Assembly: GCA_030123605.1 (NCBI GenBank)
Contig: CP126123.1
Coordinates: 2,398,001 to 2,462,000 of the forward strand
From: Nitrospira sp.
GTDB lineage: Bacteria; Nitrospirota; Nitrospiria; Nitrospirales; Nitrospiraceae
Length of the DNA stretch: 64,000 bases
Direction: 5' to 3'
Shown: positions 41,982-52,090 of the stretch, in pieces
Position numbering within the stretch: position 1 is the first letter of the stretch
How the letters are laid out: each line of letters opens with the position of its first letter
The notes under the pieces: generated by a model
The model's database searches: none
Told to the model about the DNA's origin: nothing
What the model saw: the letters and a program-made list of their open reading frames with translations, nothing else
Made by a program: the position numbers and the translations under genes

Positions 41982-43220
41982 CTACCGGCTCAAACTGTAA
42001 CTGACTGGAAGATGCAATACGACCATCGGGGCCGCCAGTTCATGCTTCATGTGCAGAGGACAGGCTCGCCGCACCGCTTCCATCGCCGCCTGATCCAGCG
42101 ATTCATGGCCGGAACTCTTCACCACCTCGACATCTTTCAATTGCCCGTCTTTCTTGATCGATACCTTCAGAACGACCTTGCCCTCCCAGCCGTTCAAGCG
42201 TGCCGTGCTGGGATAATGCCGAAATTCGATGATGCGGCGATGGAGCGATTCCGCCAACCAACCATAGTCGGCCTTGGTCGCAGGCCTCGGACCGACCGCG
42301 CGAGCCACGACCTGATGTTCTTGCAGCGTGGCAGGATCCTGCTGTGCCTCGGCGACAGGTGCAGGCTGCGCGGCGGCCGGTTCCGGCTCTGCCGCCGCAA
42401 CAGGCGCGGGCGGCGTCGGGGCCGGGTCCGCAGCAACAGGAACCGGAGGGGCGGCCTGAGGTTCGCTGACTGCGGGAACCGGTTCCGCAAGGGCCGCGGG
42501 AGTCGGCCCCGCCGGAGCCGGTTCGGCGGCAGAAGCAGCAGGAACCTGTCGTACGACCGGCGCAGTCGCCGTCACCACCGGCTCTGGCTTGGTTTCCACG
42601 GCGGGAGGCGCGCTGACCACCGGCTCCGCCTGATAGGTTTGAGCGGCAACAGGCATCGACTCGACGAACTTCTGCTCAACCGCCGGAGCGACCTCTCGCT
42701 TCACCTCAGCTGGAGTCGCGGCCTGGACCGCCGGCTCGGTTTTTTGAACCTCCTGCTGCTCGATGGGCTTGGGTTGCACCTGAACGACTTCCTGCGGCGG
42801 CTGAATCTGTTCCTTCGGCCGAACCGCTTCAAGGACCGGCTGCGGTTCCCGCTGCATCGGCTGCGCCACCCGTTCAACCGGTTGCCTTGCTCGCTGAACC
42901 GGCTGAGGTTCCATCCGCGTTTCCACCTGCCGTTGGACCGGCTGGGGAGGCGGCTCGACGGCACGCATCGGCTCACGCCGCGGTTTACTCGCTGTCGAGG
43001 CCTGCGCCTGAGGTGCCGGTTCCTCCGACCGCACGACCTCGCGCGGAGCCTCTACCAAGGCCACGTCCCACTTGAACGGCTCGTGCTGCACCAACACGGC
43101 CATCTTCGGCATGAGGATGAATGCGGCCAGCGCGAGACAGGCATGCAACAGGCAGGACACTCCCCAGCCCTGCAATGCCTGTTTGGATTGTCCAGATTGC
43201 GCCATGAGCACATTGTCCAT
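41982..43220 (-). CDS. tonB: TonB-family energy transducer
   Basis: A 412-residue protein: short cytoplasmic N-terminus, one membrane helix (about 18-40), a very long periplasmic linker rich in Pro, Val, Gln, Glu and Ala (about 60-320), and a TonB C-terminal domain (HYPSTARLNGWEGKVVLKVS, SSGHESLDQAAMEAVRRA). It passes proton-motive energy to TonB-dependent receptors. ATG 43220 has GGAAGGGGG six nt upstream. The linker is unusually long and repetitive for TonB. The receptors at 38680 and 27700 are likely clients. Confidence 0.92.
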   Translation of the reverse strand: MDNVLMAQSGQSKQALQGWGVSCLLHACLALAAFILMPKMAVLVQHEPFKWDVALVEAPREVVRSEEPAPQAQASTASKPRREPMRAVEPPPQPVQRQVETRMEPQPVQRARQPVERVAQPMQREPQPVLEAVRPKEQIQPPQEVVQVQPKPIEQQEVQKTEPAVQAATPAEVKREVAPAVEQKFVESMPVAAQTYQAEPVVSAPPAVETKPEPVVTATAPVVRQVPAASAAEPAPAGPTPAALAEPVPAVSEPQAAPPVPVAADPAPTPPAPVAAAEPEPAAAQPAPVAEAQQDPATLQEHQVVARAVGPRPATKADYGWLAESLHRRIIEFRHYPSTARLNGWEGKVVLKVSIKKDGQLKDVEVVKSSGHESLDQAAMEAVRRACPLHMKHELAAPMVVLHLPVSYSLSR

Positions 43221-43254
43221 GGGATGCCCCCTTCCGAAACGATCCCTCTCCGCG

Positions 43255-43713
43255 TTACTTGAACACCACTTTGGAAATCGATCCGATCGGCACCTCGACC
43301 TGCCCGAAGTCGGACTCACCCTTGAAGCTTCCGTCCACCGCCGGAACGAATTCTCCGTTCTTGCCGTTGGTCAAGGTCACGGTCATCGAAGGCGCGGCCT
43401 TGTCGACGCCCGGCTTGATCTCGATCTGTTTGATCTGGTCGAACTTGATGTTGACCGTGGCCGTGCCCCGTTTGGCAGGCAGGTGCCGGAGTTCATGGGG
43501 CACGAAGGAGGTCTCGCTCATTTTTTCTTCCCAATAGAAGATGCCGTTCTTGAGTTCGGTTTCGACACCCTGCTGGTCGGTCACGACGATATGGAATGTC
43601 TTCTCACCTTTCGAGTCTGCGGCGGTACCAACCGCGGCCCACAACAGGAACGCCGCCCCCACCAGCCCATGGACACCGATCCGCATCGCTCTCTGCAACA
43701 CCTGCGTCTTCAT
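43255..43713 (-). CDS. Secreted protein of unknown function
   Basis: A 152-residue protein with a signal peptide (cleavage near TAA-DS) and a beta-rich mature domain with several Gly-Lys-Asn turns; it ends VEVPIGSISKVVFK. No Cys in the mature part and no recognised family. GGAGGAG precedes ATG 43713. It lies between the BNR-repeat gene and tonB in the same operon, which suggests a periplasmic role in the same uptake pathway. Confidence 0.72.
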   Translation of the reverse strand: MKTQVLQRAMRIGVHGLVGAAFLLWAAVGTAADSKGEKTFHIVVTDQQGVETELKNGIFYWEEKMSETSFVPHELRHLPAKRGTATVNIKFDQIKQIEIKPGVDKAAPSMTVTLTNGKNGEFVPAVDGSFKGESDFGQVEVPIGSISKVVFK

Positions 43714-43759
43714 GACTCCTCCGCTTGCTTGCCCTTGGAATGGGGCCGACCGCACTCCG

Positions 43760-45028
43760 CTACTGTGCCGCCCGCTGCAATTGCCCCTGTTGCACGATGA
43801 TCTTGTTATGCGGGAATGTATGTTCAGTCCAACCGATCGCCACTCTTCCGCTGTCGTGGATCGCCACCGTCGGATGCTCGGCCTTGGTCCCGCCGCTCAA
43901 GGTCTGCATCGGACCGAATGTCTGCCCGCGATCCGTCGAAACCCGCATGACCACTCGCTTCCGCACTCCGGTGACCTCTTCCCACACGGCCACGACCTGT
44001 CCGTCCGGATGGACCGCCATCTGCAGATTGTCCGGCAGCGAGGTCACGGCGGAATGCAGTGCCGTCGCTGTTGAAAAGGTAGCGCCTTGGTCGTCCGACG
44101 TGGCGATGAAGAGACGTGGCTGCTCGTCCTTGCCCTCCGTGTACCAACCGATATAGAGCCGTCCCCGGCCATCGAACGCGATCGAGGGACCGCGATGCGG
44201 ACAGGCGTCGAAGACCCACCCGTCACGGCTGACTACCATGGGCGGAGAAAAGGTGCGTCCCTGATCGGTCGAACGGGCAATCACGATGTCCCTCACATTT
44301 CCCTCGAAGGTCTTGCGCCAGGCGACCCACAGCGATCCATCCGGCGCCTGGGCCAGCATCGGACGGCAACAGGGGCAGGCCATTCCATCGATCACCACGT
44401 TCTTCCCGACCGTGGCCCCGTTGTCTTGCGAGCAGGCAATCATGGCTCCGGCTCCGCTCCGATCCTTATTTCGTCCGTCCAGCCAGGCGATATAGACCTC
44501 GCCGTCTTTGCCCACGGACAGGTCTTCAAACGTGTGCGAGATGGCCAACCCATCGTCATTGACCGGCACCGGCGCCTGGAAGAACCGGCCGTCGGCCGAG
44601 CGAGCGAGCTTGAGGTCCGACGCGAACAACGACCCCGGAGCCCTGTTGGCGGAAGACCAGGTGACGAACTGAGCCCCATCGGTCCCGATGGCAAACCCCG
44701 GCGACTGATGGACGGCTTCCGGCCCGCCTTCGGCCGGACTCACCCGCACCGGCGTTGCCGCCGATTGGCCAGCCGGAACCTGCGCCGTGGTGACTGCTCC
44801 CTGCCCCCCGGCCTTCTCAATCCAGGCGGCGTGCAACTGCCCCTCTCGGCTGAAGCGCAGGGTGGGAGGGGAAATCGCCGCCGTCCCCTGCATGAGTGTG
44901 AGCGGTGTCTCCAGCACGACGGCAGCCTGACGGCCATTTTCGGCCGACGCAACGACACCGGATCCGGACATCAAAACCAGAGCCACGGCGGCCCTCAGGA
45001 CCACGCTGAAGTCAGAAACCCTGCACAT
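43760..45028 (-). CDS. Secreted BNR-repeat (sialidase-fold) protein
   Basis: A 422-residue exported protein with a signal peptide and a six-bladed propeller carrying Asp-box (BNR) repeats: SADGRFF, SQDNGATVG, STDQGRTFS, SDDQGATFS and STDRGQTFG. A CPCC cluster (DGMACPCCRPML) sits in a loop after the second blade. Sialidase catalytic residues are not evident, so it is a propeller binding protein rather than a proven glycosidase. The CPCC motif and the TonB context suggest metal contact (inference). Confidence 0.8.
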   Translation of the reverse strand: MCRVSDFSVVLRAAVALVLMSGSGVVASAENGRQAAVVLETPLTLMQGTAAISPPTLRFSREGQLHAAWIEKAGGQGAVTTAQVPAGQSAATPVRVSPAEGGPEAVHQSPGFAIGTDGAQFVTWSSANRAPGSLFASDLKLARSADGRFFQAPVPVNDDGLAISHTFEDLSVGKDGEVYIAWLDGRNKDRSGAGAMIACSQDNGATVGKNVVIDGMACPCCRPMLAQAPDGSLWVAWRKTFEGNVRDIVIARSTDQGRTFSPPMVVSRDGWVFDACPHRGPSIAFDGRGRLYIGWYTEGKDEQPRLFIATSDDQGATFSTATALHSAVTSLPDNLQMAVHPDGQVVAVWEEVTGVRKRVVMRVSTDRGQTFGPMQTLSGGTKAEHPTVAIHDSGRVAIGWTEHTFPHNKIIVQQGQLQRAAQ

Positions 45029-45155
45029 CTCTCGCCTCGTTCATGAAGGGTCTGGAATAGGAATGCGCCTGCCCAGACGCAACGGAGCCTGAACTGTAAC
45101 CGCACGCGCTCCCGTGTCACGGCGCGGAACGCGGTCGGCACAACGTGATAGGGGA

Positions 45156-45461
45156 TCAGGCGGAAATGGGGGGTGCGCGAGGCCGGCTCTGGACGAGCGG
45201 TTGAGACAGGGACGTCTTGTCGGAACGGAGAGGAACGTGGCCGACCAGGTCAAACAGTTGCGCCTGGTGCACGGGGGTCACCACATGCGCTCCGGCGGCG
45301 GCGCACATCCAGGCACAGATACCGGACCCATGTATGCCGGCGTTGTGATGCGCCGCATGCTGGATCTCGTGTGCTACGGCGTTGCCGGTCGTCAGGCTCA
45401 GCAACACGATCACGGCACCGGCCACGACCCAGACGATGGTTCTGAAGAATGGACTTCTCAT
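45156..45461 (-). CDS. Small His-rich membrane protein (paralogue 2)
   Basis: A 101-residue protein with one membrane helix, a His-rich segment (AHEIQHAAHHNAGIHG), the motif ICAWMCA and an end RAPPISA, the same layout as the protein at 41050-41370. ATG 45461 is used; a TTG 15 bases upstream is possible. It lies at the opposite end of the TonB locus from its paralogue. Confidence 0.68.
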   Translation of the reverse strand: MRSPFFRTIVWVVAGAVIVLLSLTTGNAVAHEIQHAAHHNAGIHGSGICAWMCAAAGAHVVTPVHQAQLFDLVGHVPLRSDKTSLSQPLVQSRPRAPPISA

Positions 45462-45541
45462 AAAAAGACCGGGCAACCTGATACGCAGCGTAACAAAATG
45501 ACCTGGAGACCGTCAACGCACCATTCGCCGCTATTCAACCG

Positions 45542-46615
45542 CTAAGAGCCTCCGAGGCCGATGATGCGCTCCACCCGTTCATCCCGTCCGCCCAGGTCCC
45601 GGTACCGACGATATTGCGCCAGGGCCCTGACCATGTCCTTGCGGTGGAGTTCGTAAAAGACCCCGAGGTTGTAGTGAGCCTCCGCCGAATTAGGTTTGAG
45701 GGTGACGGCCCGTTCATGCTCCTTTTCTGCCTCGTCCAATCGATTCAAGCTGGTATAGACCATCCCCAAATTCAAATGGGCCTCCGCATATTCGGGTCGG
45801 TACCGGACCACTTCCAGAAACTCTTGCTCGGCTTCCGGTAACAGCCCCTGACTCCGGTAGACGAAAGCCAGGTTGTAATGGGCATCGACTAGGTCCGGCT
45901 TGACCGCAATGGCTTGCTGAAAAGCAGCAGCCGCCGCATGCAAGTCGTTTCCCCGCTCAGCAAGGCGCCCGAGCAGATACCAGGCATCGGCATGCCGCGG
46001 ATTCGCCTGCGTGAGGCGGGTGAGTTGCTCTCGAGCCATCTTGAGGTCGCCTTGGCTGTCATAGAGATTGGCCAGATGGTACAGGGCCTCCGCATGGTCG
46101 GGCCGCACCCGCAGCAAGGATCGATACATCTTCACGGCGTTTTGACGATCGTGCCGTTCTTCATAGAGCCGCGCCAAATCCAGATGGGCCTCTTCGTTTC
46201 CCGGCGCGATATCCAGGACCTGGCGCAGCGTCGCCTCGGCGTCGGCCCCTCGTCCTTGTGCGAGATACACATCGGCCAAGTCGTTGAGGATCTCCGCCGA
46301 CGGCAGGCCCAACTTCAGCGACTGTTTGTATGCCTGAATCGCCTCGTCCGGATTGCGCTTGCTCTGGAAGTAGACCAGCCCCAACACATGGTACGCCTCG
46401 GCCAATTTAGGATTCTGGGCGATCGCCTTTTTCAGCGCCTCAATCGCACCGTCGGCATCACCCTCGCGAAAGAGCGTGACACCTCGTTCATAACTGCGCC
46501 TGGCCGAATCAGCGGACGTGGCCGCCGATGCCTCGAAGGCGAACAATAAGACGACGAAACAAACAAACGGAAGGTACATGAGAAGGTGAGGCCGGAAACA
46601 GGCTGCTCGCCGCAT
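45542..46615 (-). CDS. TPR-repeat protein, exported
   Basis: A 357-residue protein: N-terminal hydrophobic signal or anchor (about 12-32, ending ASA) followed by about nine tetratricopeptide repeats (for example AEAYHVLGLVYFQSKRNPDE, AHYNLAFVYRSQGLLPEAE). It is a protein-protein interaction scaffold, probably periplasmic or lipid-face anchored. The start at 46615 is the first ATG giving a signal segment; no clear ribosome binding site. Longer in-frame readings upstream lack any family likeness. Partner unknown. Confidence 0.8.
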   Translation of the reverse strand: MRRAACFRPHLLMYLPFVCFVVLLFAFEASAATSADSARRSYERGVTLFREGDADGAIEALKKAIAQNPKLAEAYHVLGLVYFQSKRNPDEAIQAYKQSLKLGLPSAEILNDLADVYLAQGRGADAEATLRQVLDIAPGNEEAHLDLARLYEERHDRQNAVKMYRSLLRVRPDHAEALYHLANLYDSQGDLKMAREQLTRLTQANPRHADAWYLLGRLAERGNDLHAAAAAFQQAIAVKPDLVDAHYNLAFVYRSQGLLPEAEQEFLEVVRYRPEYAEAHLNLGMVYTSLNRLDEAEKEHERAVTLKPNSAEAHYNLGVFYELHRKDMVRALAQYRRYRDLGGRDERVERIIGLGGS

Positions 46616-46868
46616 CGAAGTCCGCAGTAGAATCCGTGGGTGACCTTCGCCGCAATAATAAGGAATCATCGGTGGAGCGATGGACTTCACTATAGACGGC
46701 GGGGCATCCGAAAGCAACGACGGCGACGACCGTGCGACCTTCATCGCAAACCAGTTGAGACAACCGCCGCTGTTTCGGTAGGATTCCCTTGTGGATTCCT
46801 GTATACTCCGCCGCCGAGCCGATGCTCCCCTTTCGAGCCTCGCTCGAGAGTAATGAAGGTGCGCCCGC

Positions 46869-49574
46869 ATGCTGACGCAAGTACTGAACATCCTATTCGG
46901 AAGCAAAAACGACCGCGAGATCAAGGCATTGCGCCCGATCGTCGAGCGGATCAACGGACTCGAATCGAGCCTCACGCCCCTGTCGGACCAGGCGCTGGCC
47001 GACAAGACGCAGGACTTCAAGAAACGCCTCGAAACAGGTGAGACGCTGGACGACATTTTGCCCGAGGCCTTCGCGGTCTGTCGGGAAATGTCACGACGCC
47101 GGCTGAACATGCGACATTTCGACGTGCAGTTGATCGGCGGCATGATTTTGAACAAGGGCCGCATCGCCGAAATGAAAACCGGAGAGGGCAAGACCCTGGT
47201 CGCCACCCTTCCGCTCTATTTGAATGCGTTGGAAGGGAAAGGGGCCCATCTCGTCACGGTCAACGATTACCTGGCCAAACGGGACGCGCAATGGATGGCG
47301 CAACTCTACAGCGCGCTCGGCCTCTCCGTAGGAGTCATTCAACACGACGCCTCCTTTCTCTACGATCCAACCTATGAAGCGGCCGACAAGCGCCTCCAAC
47401 ATTTGAGGCCCTGCAACAGGCAGGAAGCCTATCGCGCCGACATCACCTACGGCACCAACAACGAGTACGGTTTCGATTACCTGCGCGATAACCTGATCGT
47501 CAGCGACCTGAGCCAATGCGTCCAGCGCCCGATGAACTTCGCCATCGTGGACGAAGTCGACAGCATCCTGATCGATGAAGCGCGGACGCCCTTGATCATC
47601 TCCGGCCCGACCGACCAAACCACGGACCTGTATTACCGCATCAACGCGATCATCCCGCAGCTCAAGCCGGAACAGGACTATACGATCGAGGAAAAGACCA
47701 AAACCGCCTCGCTCACGGAAGAGGGCAACGTCCGTGTGGAAAAACTGCTCGGAGTCGAGAACCTCTACGACCTCCAACACATGGACCTCGTCCACCACGT
47801 CGTGAAGGCGCTGCAGGCCTATGCTCTGTACAAACGCGACGTGGACTACGTAGTGAAGGACGGCGAGGTCATCATCGTCGACGAGTTTACCGGCCGTTTG
47901 ATGCCGGGCCGCCGTTGGAGCGACGGATTGCATCAGGCTGTGGAAGCCAAGGAAGGCGTGAAAATCGCCAACGAGAACCAGACGCTGGCCTCCGTGACCT
48001 TCCAGAACTATTTCCGCATGTACAAGAAGCTCGCCGGCATGACCGGGACGGCCGATACGGAAGCCGGGGAATTCGCCAAGATTTACAATCTGGACGTGAA
48101 CGTCGTCCCGACCAACCGGGCCATGATCCGCAAGGACTATGCGGACGTGGTCTTCCGCACGGAAAAGGAAAAGTTCACCGCGATCGTCGAAGAGATCAAG
48201 GACTGTCACGAGCGAGGGCAGCCGGTGCTGGTCGGCACGATCTCCATCGAAAAGTCCGAACGGCTGGCGGGGTATTTGAGCCGCCACGGCATCAAGCACA
48301 ACGTCCTCAATGCCAAGTTTCACGAAAAGGAAGCGGAGATCATCGCCCAAGCCGGACGCAAAGGCGCGGTGACCATCGCCACCAACATGGCGGGCCGCGG
48401 CACGGACATTCTCTTGGGCGGCAACGCCGACTTTCTCTTCAAACGCATCCTCTACCAGGACGAAACCCTGACGGACTCCCGCAAGCTGGAGGTCTTCGAG
48501 GAGATCAAGGCCGATTGCGAAAAAGATAAGCAAGAGGTCGTAGCATTGGGCGGGTTGCATATCCTCGGAACCGAGCGGCACGAAAGCCGTCGCATCGACA
48601 ACCAGCTTCGGGGCCGCGCAGGCCGTCAAGGCGATCCCGGCTCCTCACGCTTCTACCTGTCTCTCGAAGACGATCTGATGCGCATCTTCGCCTCCGAGCG
48701 TGTCTCGCAACTCATGCTCAAATTGGGCATGGAGGAAGGCGTCCCGATCGAGCACGGCATGGTCACCAGGGCCATCGCCAACGCGCAGAAAAAGGTCGAG
48801 GCCCATAACTTCGAAATCCGCAAACAGCTCCTCGAATATGACGACGTGATGAACAAGCAGCGGGAGGTGATCTACCAGCACCGCCACGCCGTCCTGGCCG
48901 GAGAACATATCCAGCAGGATATTCACGATATGATGAAGGACGTGGTGCAGGCCTTCATGGACACCTACTGCCCGGCCGACCAATACCAGGAAGAATGGGA
49001 CTACGACGGTCTCGGCGAAGCGCTGCAGGGACAGTTCGCCCTGGACATCACCCAAGGTCGCGGCAGCGTGGCTGAGCATTTCAAGGACGTCGGTCGGGAT
49101 GCCCTGATCGAGGATGTTCATCAACAGGTAAGCCAGGCCTACGACCGCAAAGAACAGGAACTCGGCTCCGAGTTGATGCGGTATCTGGAAAAGATGCTGC
49201 TCCTACAAGTGATCGACCACCATTGGAAAGATCACCTGCTGGGGATGGATCACCTGCGCGACGGCATCGGCCTGCGCGGCTACGGTCAGAAAGATCCGTT
49301 GATCGAATACAAGCGTGAAGGCTTCGACATGTTTTCCACCATGATGGACCGCATCAAATCGGATGTGCTGGAGCGGATGTGCCGCGTGCAGGCCGTCAGG
49401 GGCGAGCAACTGCCGCCGCCTGCACCGGAACCGGTCCCTCCGCCGCGCATGGTGCTCAATCGCAGCGACGAACCGGCGTTGCAAAGCGCCCACCGCCCGG
49501 CCGACAAGGTCGGTCGCAACGATCCCTGCCCCTGCGGCAGCGGAAAAAAATACAAGAAGTGCCACGGGATGTGA
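46869..49574 (+). CDS. secA: Preprotein translocase ATPase SecA
   Basis: A complete 901-residue SecA. It shows Walker A in [29 protein letters not shown] (Walker B/DEAD region), the preprotein cross-linking domain, [18 protein letters not shown] in the second helicase half, and a C-terminal zinc SecB-binding motif [13 protein letters not shown]. It drives protein export through SecYEG. The ATG has GAAGGTG seven nt upstream. It is transcribed divergently from the TPR gene. Confidence 0.98.
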   Translation: MLTQVLNILFGSKNDREIKALRPIVERINGLESSLTPLSDQALADKTQDFKKRLETGETLDDILPEAFAVCREMSRRRLNMRHFDVQLIGGMILNKGRIAEMKTGEGKTLVATLPLYLNALEGKGAHLVTVNDYLAKRDAQWMAQLYSALGLSVGVIQHDASFLYDPTYEAADKRLQHLRPCNRQEAYRADITYGTNNEYGFDYLRDNLIVSDLSQCVQRPMNFAIVDEVDSILIDEARTPLIISGPTDQTTDLYYRINAIIPQLKPEQDYTIEEKTKTASLTEEGNVRVEKLLGVENLYDLQHMDLVHHVVKALQAYALYKRDVDYVVKDGEVIIVDEFTGRLMPGRRWSDGLHQAVEAKEGVKIANENQTLASVTFQNYFRMYKKLAGMTGTADTEAGEFAKIYNLDVNVVPTNRAMIRKDYADVVFRTEKEKFTAIVEEIKDCHERGQPVLVGTISIEKSERLAGYLSRHGIKHNVLNAKFHEKEAEIIAQAGRKGAVTIATNMAGRGTDILLGGNADFLFKRILYQDETLTDSRKLEVFEEIKADCEKDKQEVVALGGLHILGTERHESRRIDNQLRGRAGRQGDPGSSRFYLSLEDDLMRIFASERVSQLMLKLGMEEGVPIEHGMVTRAIANAQKKVEAHNFEIRKQLLEYDDVMNKQREVIYQHRHAVLAGEHIQQDIHDMMKDVVQAFMDTYCPADQYQEEWDYDGLGEALQGQFALDITQGRGSVAEHFKDVGRDALIEDVHQQVSQAYDRKEQELGSELMRYLEKMLLLQVIDHHWKDHLLGMDHLRDGIGLRGYGQKDPLIEYKREGFDMFSTMMDRIKSDVLERMCRVQAVRGEQLPPPAPEPVPPPRMVLNRSDEPALQSAHRPADKVGRNDPCPCGSGKKYKKCHGM

Positions 49575-49586
49575 AGATGGAACGTG

Positions 49587-49636
49587 GTGCGCGCATCGGC
49601 CGAGCACTTGCTGATCGTGCGCGATCTGCAAGCATG
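49587..49636. repeat. Hairpin repeat family 2, copy F
   Basis: The reverse complement of this 50-bp segment (core GCTTGCAGATCGCGCACGAT, then CAGCAAGTGCTCGG and CCGATGCGCGCAC) aligns closely with the copy at 6904-6984. It lies just after secA. Confidence 0.65.
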
Positions 49637-49685
49637 ATGGGGCTGTTCGCCGCGACAGGACTCGCGCTATCCTCCCCTTTTCGCC

Positions 49686-49715
49686 TTGACTTGGCTCCAA
49701 GCCAGCAGCTAATCT
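49686..49715 (+). promoter_or_regulatory. Promoter for the methyltransferase-nuo operon
   Basis: -35 TTGACT (49686-49691), 18 bp, -10 TAATCT (49710-49715), giving a leader of about 88 nt to the TTG start. Confidence 0.5.
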
Positions 49716-49809
49716 AACCCCCTCTTTTCCCTAAAGAATCCGGCAGGAGAGCGGTTTCGTACCGCGACGCGCGAACCGAGCCTCGACTACCGACAAGGGT
49801 GGTGTCACT

Positions 49810-50982
49810 TTGAGCGGCGGGCATCCACAACTCGTAGCGGACATCAAAGCCGAGATCGCGGCGAAGGGTGCGATCTCGTTTGCCCGTTTCATGGAGCTGG
49901 CTCTCTATCACCCGCAATTCGGCTACTACGTACGTCCGGTCGATCCGGCCCAAGAACGCATCGGCTGGTCGGGCGACTTCTATACCAGTTCGGACGTTCA
50001 CCCGATTCTCGGCCAGGCATTGGCGAAACAGGCGCAGCAACTCGACGCCCTTCTCGGGCACCCGGATCCCTTCACGGTGGTTGAAATGGGCGCCGGCAAG
50101 GGCCTGCTGGCTCGGGATTTTCTCACGACCTGTCGGAAGGCTCCCGCCGACCTCGGTGACCGCCTCCGCTACCTGTCGATCGAGCGCAGTGCCTCAATGC
50201 GCATGCTCCAGCAGAAGAACCTGGCACCCTGGATCCAACACACCGGTCGTGTGGCCTGGATCGATCGCCTGGAGGACCTGTCACCGAACAGCGTCACCGG
50301 CCTCTTCATTTCCAATGAGCTGGTGGATGCCTTCCCGGTTCATCGCATCGCCGTCATCGACGGCGAGCCGCAAGAAATTTATGTCGATGTTCGTGAAGAT
50401 CGATTCACCGAGGTCCATCGCCCCCTCTCCAAGGACCTGACGAGTTATTTGCGGGATGGCGGCATTACCCTGCCGGACAGCTATCGCACGGAAATCAATC
50501 TCGCGGCGATCGGCTGGATACAACAGGTCGCGCAGGTCATGGCGCGAGGCGCCGTCCTGACGATCGACTACGGCCATACGTCCGAGGATCTCTATGGGCC
50601 CGAACGTAAAAACGGCACGTTCCTCTGTTACTACCATCAAACCGCCTCAGAAGATGCGTACGACCGAGTCGGTGAGCAGGACATGACCGCCCATGTGGAT
50701 TTCACGGCGCTGGCGCAGGCGGGCCAACAGGCTGGGTTGGACGTGACCGGATTTACGAATCAAATGAGTTTTTTGATCGGCCTGGGTGCGGAGCAGATGC
50801 TGGAGTCGCTCCAGCCGGAATCACCGGAATTTTATGCCGCGATTCACCTGCTGCGGCCCGACGGCATGGGGCGTACGTTCAAAGTCCTGGTGCAGCACAA
50901 GGGCATGCCGAAGCCGGCATTGGACGGGCTGAAGTTCCAACCGTTCTTCGGATCGATTTTGGCGACTCAATCGGCCGCATAA
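49810..50982 (+). CDS. NDUFAF7/MidA-like SAM-dependent methyltransferase
   Basis: A 390-residue class I methyltransferase of the PF02636 family. It has ISFARFMELALYHPQFGYY, the GDFYTSSDVHP segment, SAM motif I VVEMGAGKGLLARDFL and FISNELVDAFPVHR. The human homologue NDUFAF7 dimethylates an Arg of NDUFS2, the NuoD counterpart, during complex I assembly. Here the gene lies directly before nuoA, which supports the same role (inference). The start codon is TTG at 49810 with a weak AAGGG upstream. Confidence 0.9.
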   Translation: MSGGHPQLVADIKAEIAAKGAISFARFMELALYHPQFGYYVRPVDPAQERIGWSGDFYTSSDVHPILGQALAKQAQQLDALLGHPDPFTVVEMGAGKGLLARDFLTTCRKAPADLGDRLRYLSIERSASMRMLQQKNLAPWIQHTGRVAWIDRLEDLSPNSVTGLFISNELVDAFPVHRIAVIDGEPQEIYVDVREDRFTEVHRPLSKDLTSYLRDGGITLPDSYRTEINLAAIGWIQQVAQVMARGAVLTIDYGHTSEDLYGPERKNGTFLCYYHQTASEDAYDRVGEQDMTAHVDFTALAQAGQQAGLDVTGFTNQMSFLIGLGAEQMLESLQPESPEFYAAIHLLRPDGMGRTFKVLVQHKGMPKPALDGLKFQPFFGSILATQSAA

Positions 50983-51066
50983 CAAGACCACGACGAGGAA
51001 TGATGAGCACTGTGGTAACTGCCGGCGCTTCACGTTTCACGCTCCACGGGTATCACCGGGTATCAC

Positions 51067-51438
51067 ATGGGTAGCGAAGCGGCTCCGCTGAATTACATCC
51101 CGATCCTGATTTTTATCGTGATCGCGTTCGCCTTCGGCGCGGTCCAGCTCCTGGTCGGGCGCATCGTCCGGCCAAGCCGGCCCTACCGCGCCAAACTCGC
51201 GCCCTACGAGAGCGGCAGTCCCCTGTTTTCCGATGCCCGGGTGCAGTTTCCGATTCGTTATTACATCATTGCGATGCTGTTCGTGATCTTCGATATCGAA
51301 ATCGTGTTCATGTTTCCCTGGGCCGTGGCGTTCAAGAAGCTGGGGCTGGTAGGGTTGGTGGAGATGGTCGTGTTCATCGGCGTCCTGGTCGTCGGATTCT
51401 GGTATGCGTGGAAAAAAGGGGCGCTCGAATGGGACTGA
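51067..51438 (+). CDS. nuoA: NADH-quinone oxidoreductase subunit A
   Basis: A 123-residue membrane subunit with three helices (about 9-30, 65-87 and 95-115). Recognised by YRAKLAPYESGSPLF and FPIRYYIIAMLFVIFDIEIVFMFPW, the latter with the conserved acidic residues. It holds the junction between the peripheral and membrane arms of complex I, near the quinone site. It is the first nuo gene; nuoB follows after a 154-bp gap filled by a hairpin repeat. Confidence 0.97.
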   Translation: MGSEAAPLNYIPILIFIVIAFAFGAVQLLVGRIVRPSRPYRAKLAPYESGSPLFSDARVQFPIRYYIIAMLFVIFDIEIVFMFPWAVAFKKLGLVGLVEMVVFIGVLVVGFWYAWKKGALEWD

Positions 51439-51451
51439 GTAGGAGATGTGT

Positions 51452-51547
51452 GATGAGCGACCTAGTCGCCTGCCTTGCTCGCGGAACGCGCGGCCTCGGA
51501 AGACCCTCGTTCGACGCGCGCAGTGACAGACGGCTAGGCCACTCATC
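51452..51547. repeat. Hairpin repeat family 2, copy C, inside the nuo operon
   Basis: Ends GATGAG...CCTAG and GGCTAGG...CTCATC pair around the core TTGCTCGCGGAACGCGCGGC, then CTCGTTCGACGCGCGCAG. It fills most of the space between nuoA and nuoB. Confidence 0.8.
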
Positions 51548-51592
51548 GCCCTTCTCGCTGAAGGCCTGGGGAAATAGGGAAGTGGGAAGAAT

Positions 51593-52072
51593 ATGAGTTT
51601 TTTAGAGCGCCAGCTGGATGCCAATATCATGACGACGAACCTCGACGCCTTCGTCGGGTGGGCGCGCAAGTCTTCGTTGTGGCCCATGACGTTCGGATTG
51701 GCCTGTTGCGCCATCGAGATGATCGCGAGCGTGTCGTCGCGCTATGACATCGACCGGTTCGGCGCCGGCGTGTTCCGCGCCTCGCCTCGTCAATCGGACC
51801 TGATGATCGTGGCCGGCACGGTCACGCGCAAGATGGCCCCGGTCATCCGCCGCATCTACGACCAGATGGCGGAGCCGCGCTACGTCATCTCCATGGGGTC
51901 CTGTGCCACCTCCGGCAACCATTACAACAGTTACGCCGTGGTCCAAGGCGTCGATCAGATCGTCCCGGTCGATGTGTACATTCCCGGCTGCCCGCCGCGT
52001 CCGGAAGCCCTGATCGATGGCCTGCTGAAACTGCAGGAAAAGATTCAACGCGAGAAGGTGTTCGTGCGCTAG
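51593..52072 (+). CDS. nuoB: NADH-quinone oxidoreductase subunit B
   Basis: A 159-residue subunit carrying cluster N2, the last iron-sulfur centre before quinone. Ligands are the adjacent pair in GLACCAIEM, one Cys in SMGSCATSG and one in [11 protein letters not shown]. Length and motifs are typical. It starts at ATG 51593 shortly after a GGGAAG box and is followed 18 bp later by nuoCD. Confidence 0.98.
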   Translation: MSFLERQLDANIMTTNLDAFVGWARKSSLWPMTFGLACCAIEMIASVSSRYDIDRFGAGVFRASPRQSDLMIVAGTVTRKMAPVIRRIYDQMAEPRYVISMGSCATSGNHYNSYAVVQGVDQIVPVDVYIPGCPPRPEALIDGLLKLQEKIQREKVFVR

Positions 52073-52090
52073 TCCGTTCCAGGCTCTTCA

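Noticed and set aside
42012-43262. A 416-residue Arg/Leu/His-rich frame antisense to tonB
   Set aside because: Low-complexity translation of the Pro/Val/Gln-rich TonB linker read in reverse.
43760-45028. Calling the BNR-repeat protein a sialidase
   Set aside because: Asp-box repeats show the propeller fold only; the Arg triad and other catalytic residues were not found.
46616-47206. N-terminal extension of the TPR protein by about 197 residues
   Set aside because: It would overlap the start of secA on the other strand and has no family likeness; a signal segment begins at 46615.
47091-48629. A 512-residue open frame antisense to secA
   Set aside because: It is a shadow produced by GC-rich codon use opposite a clear SecA gene; no domain, start signal or conserved motif supports it.
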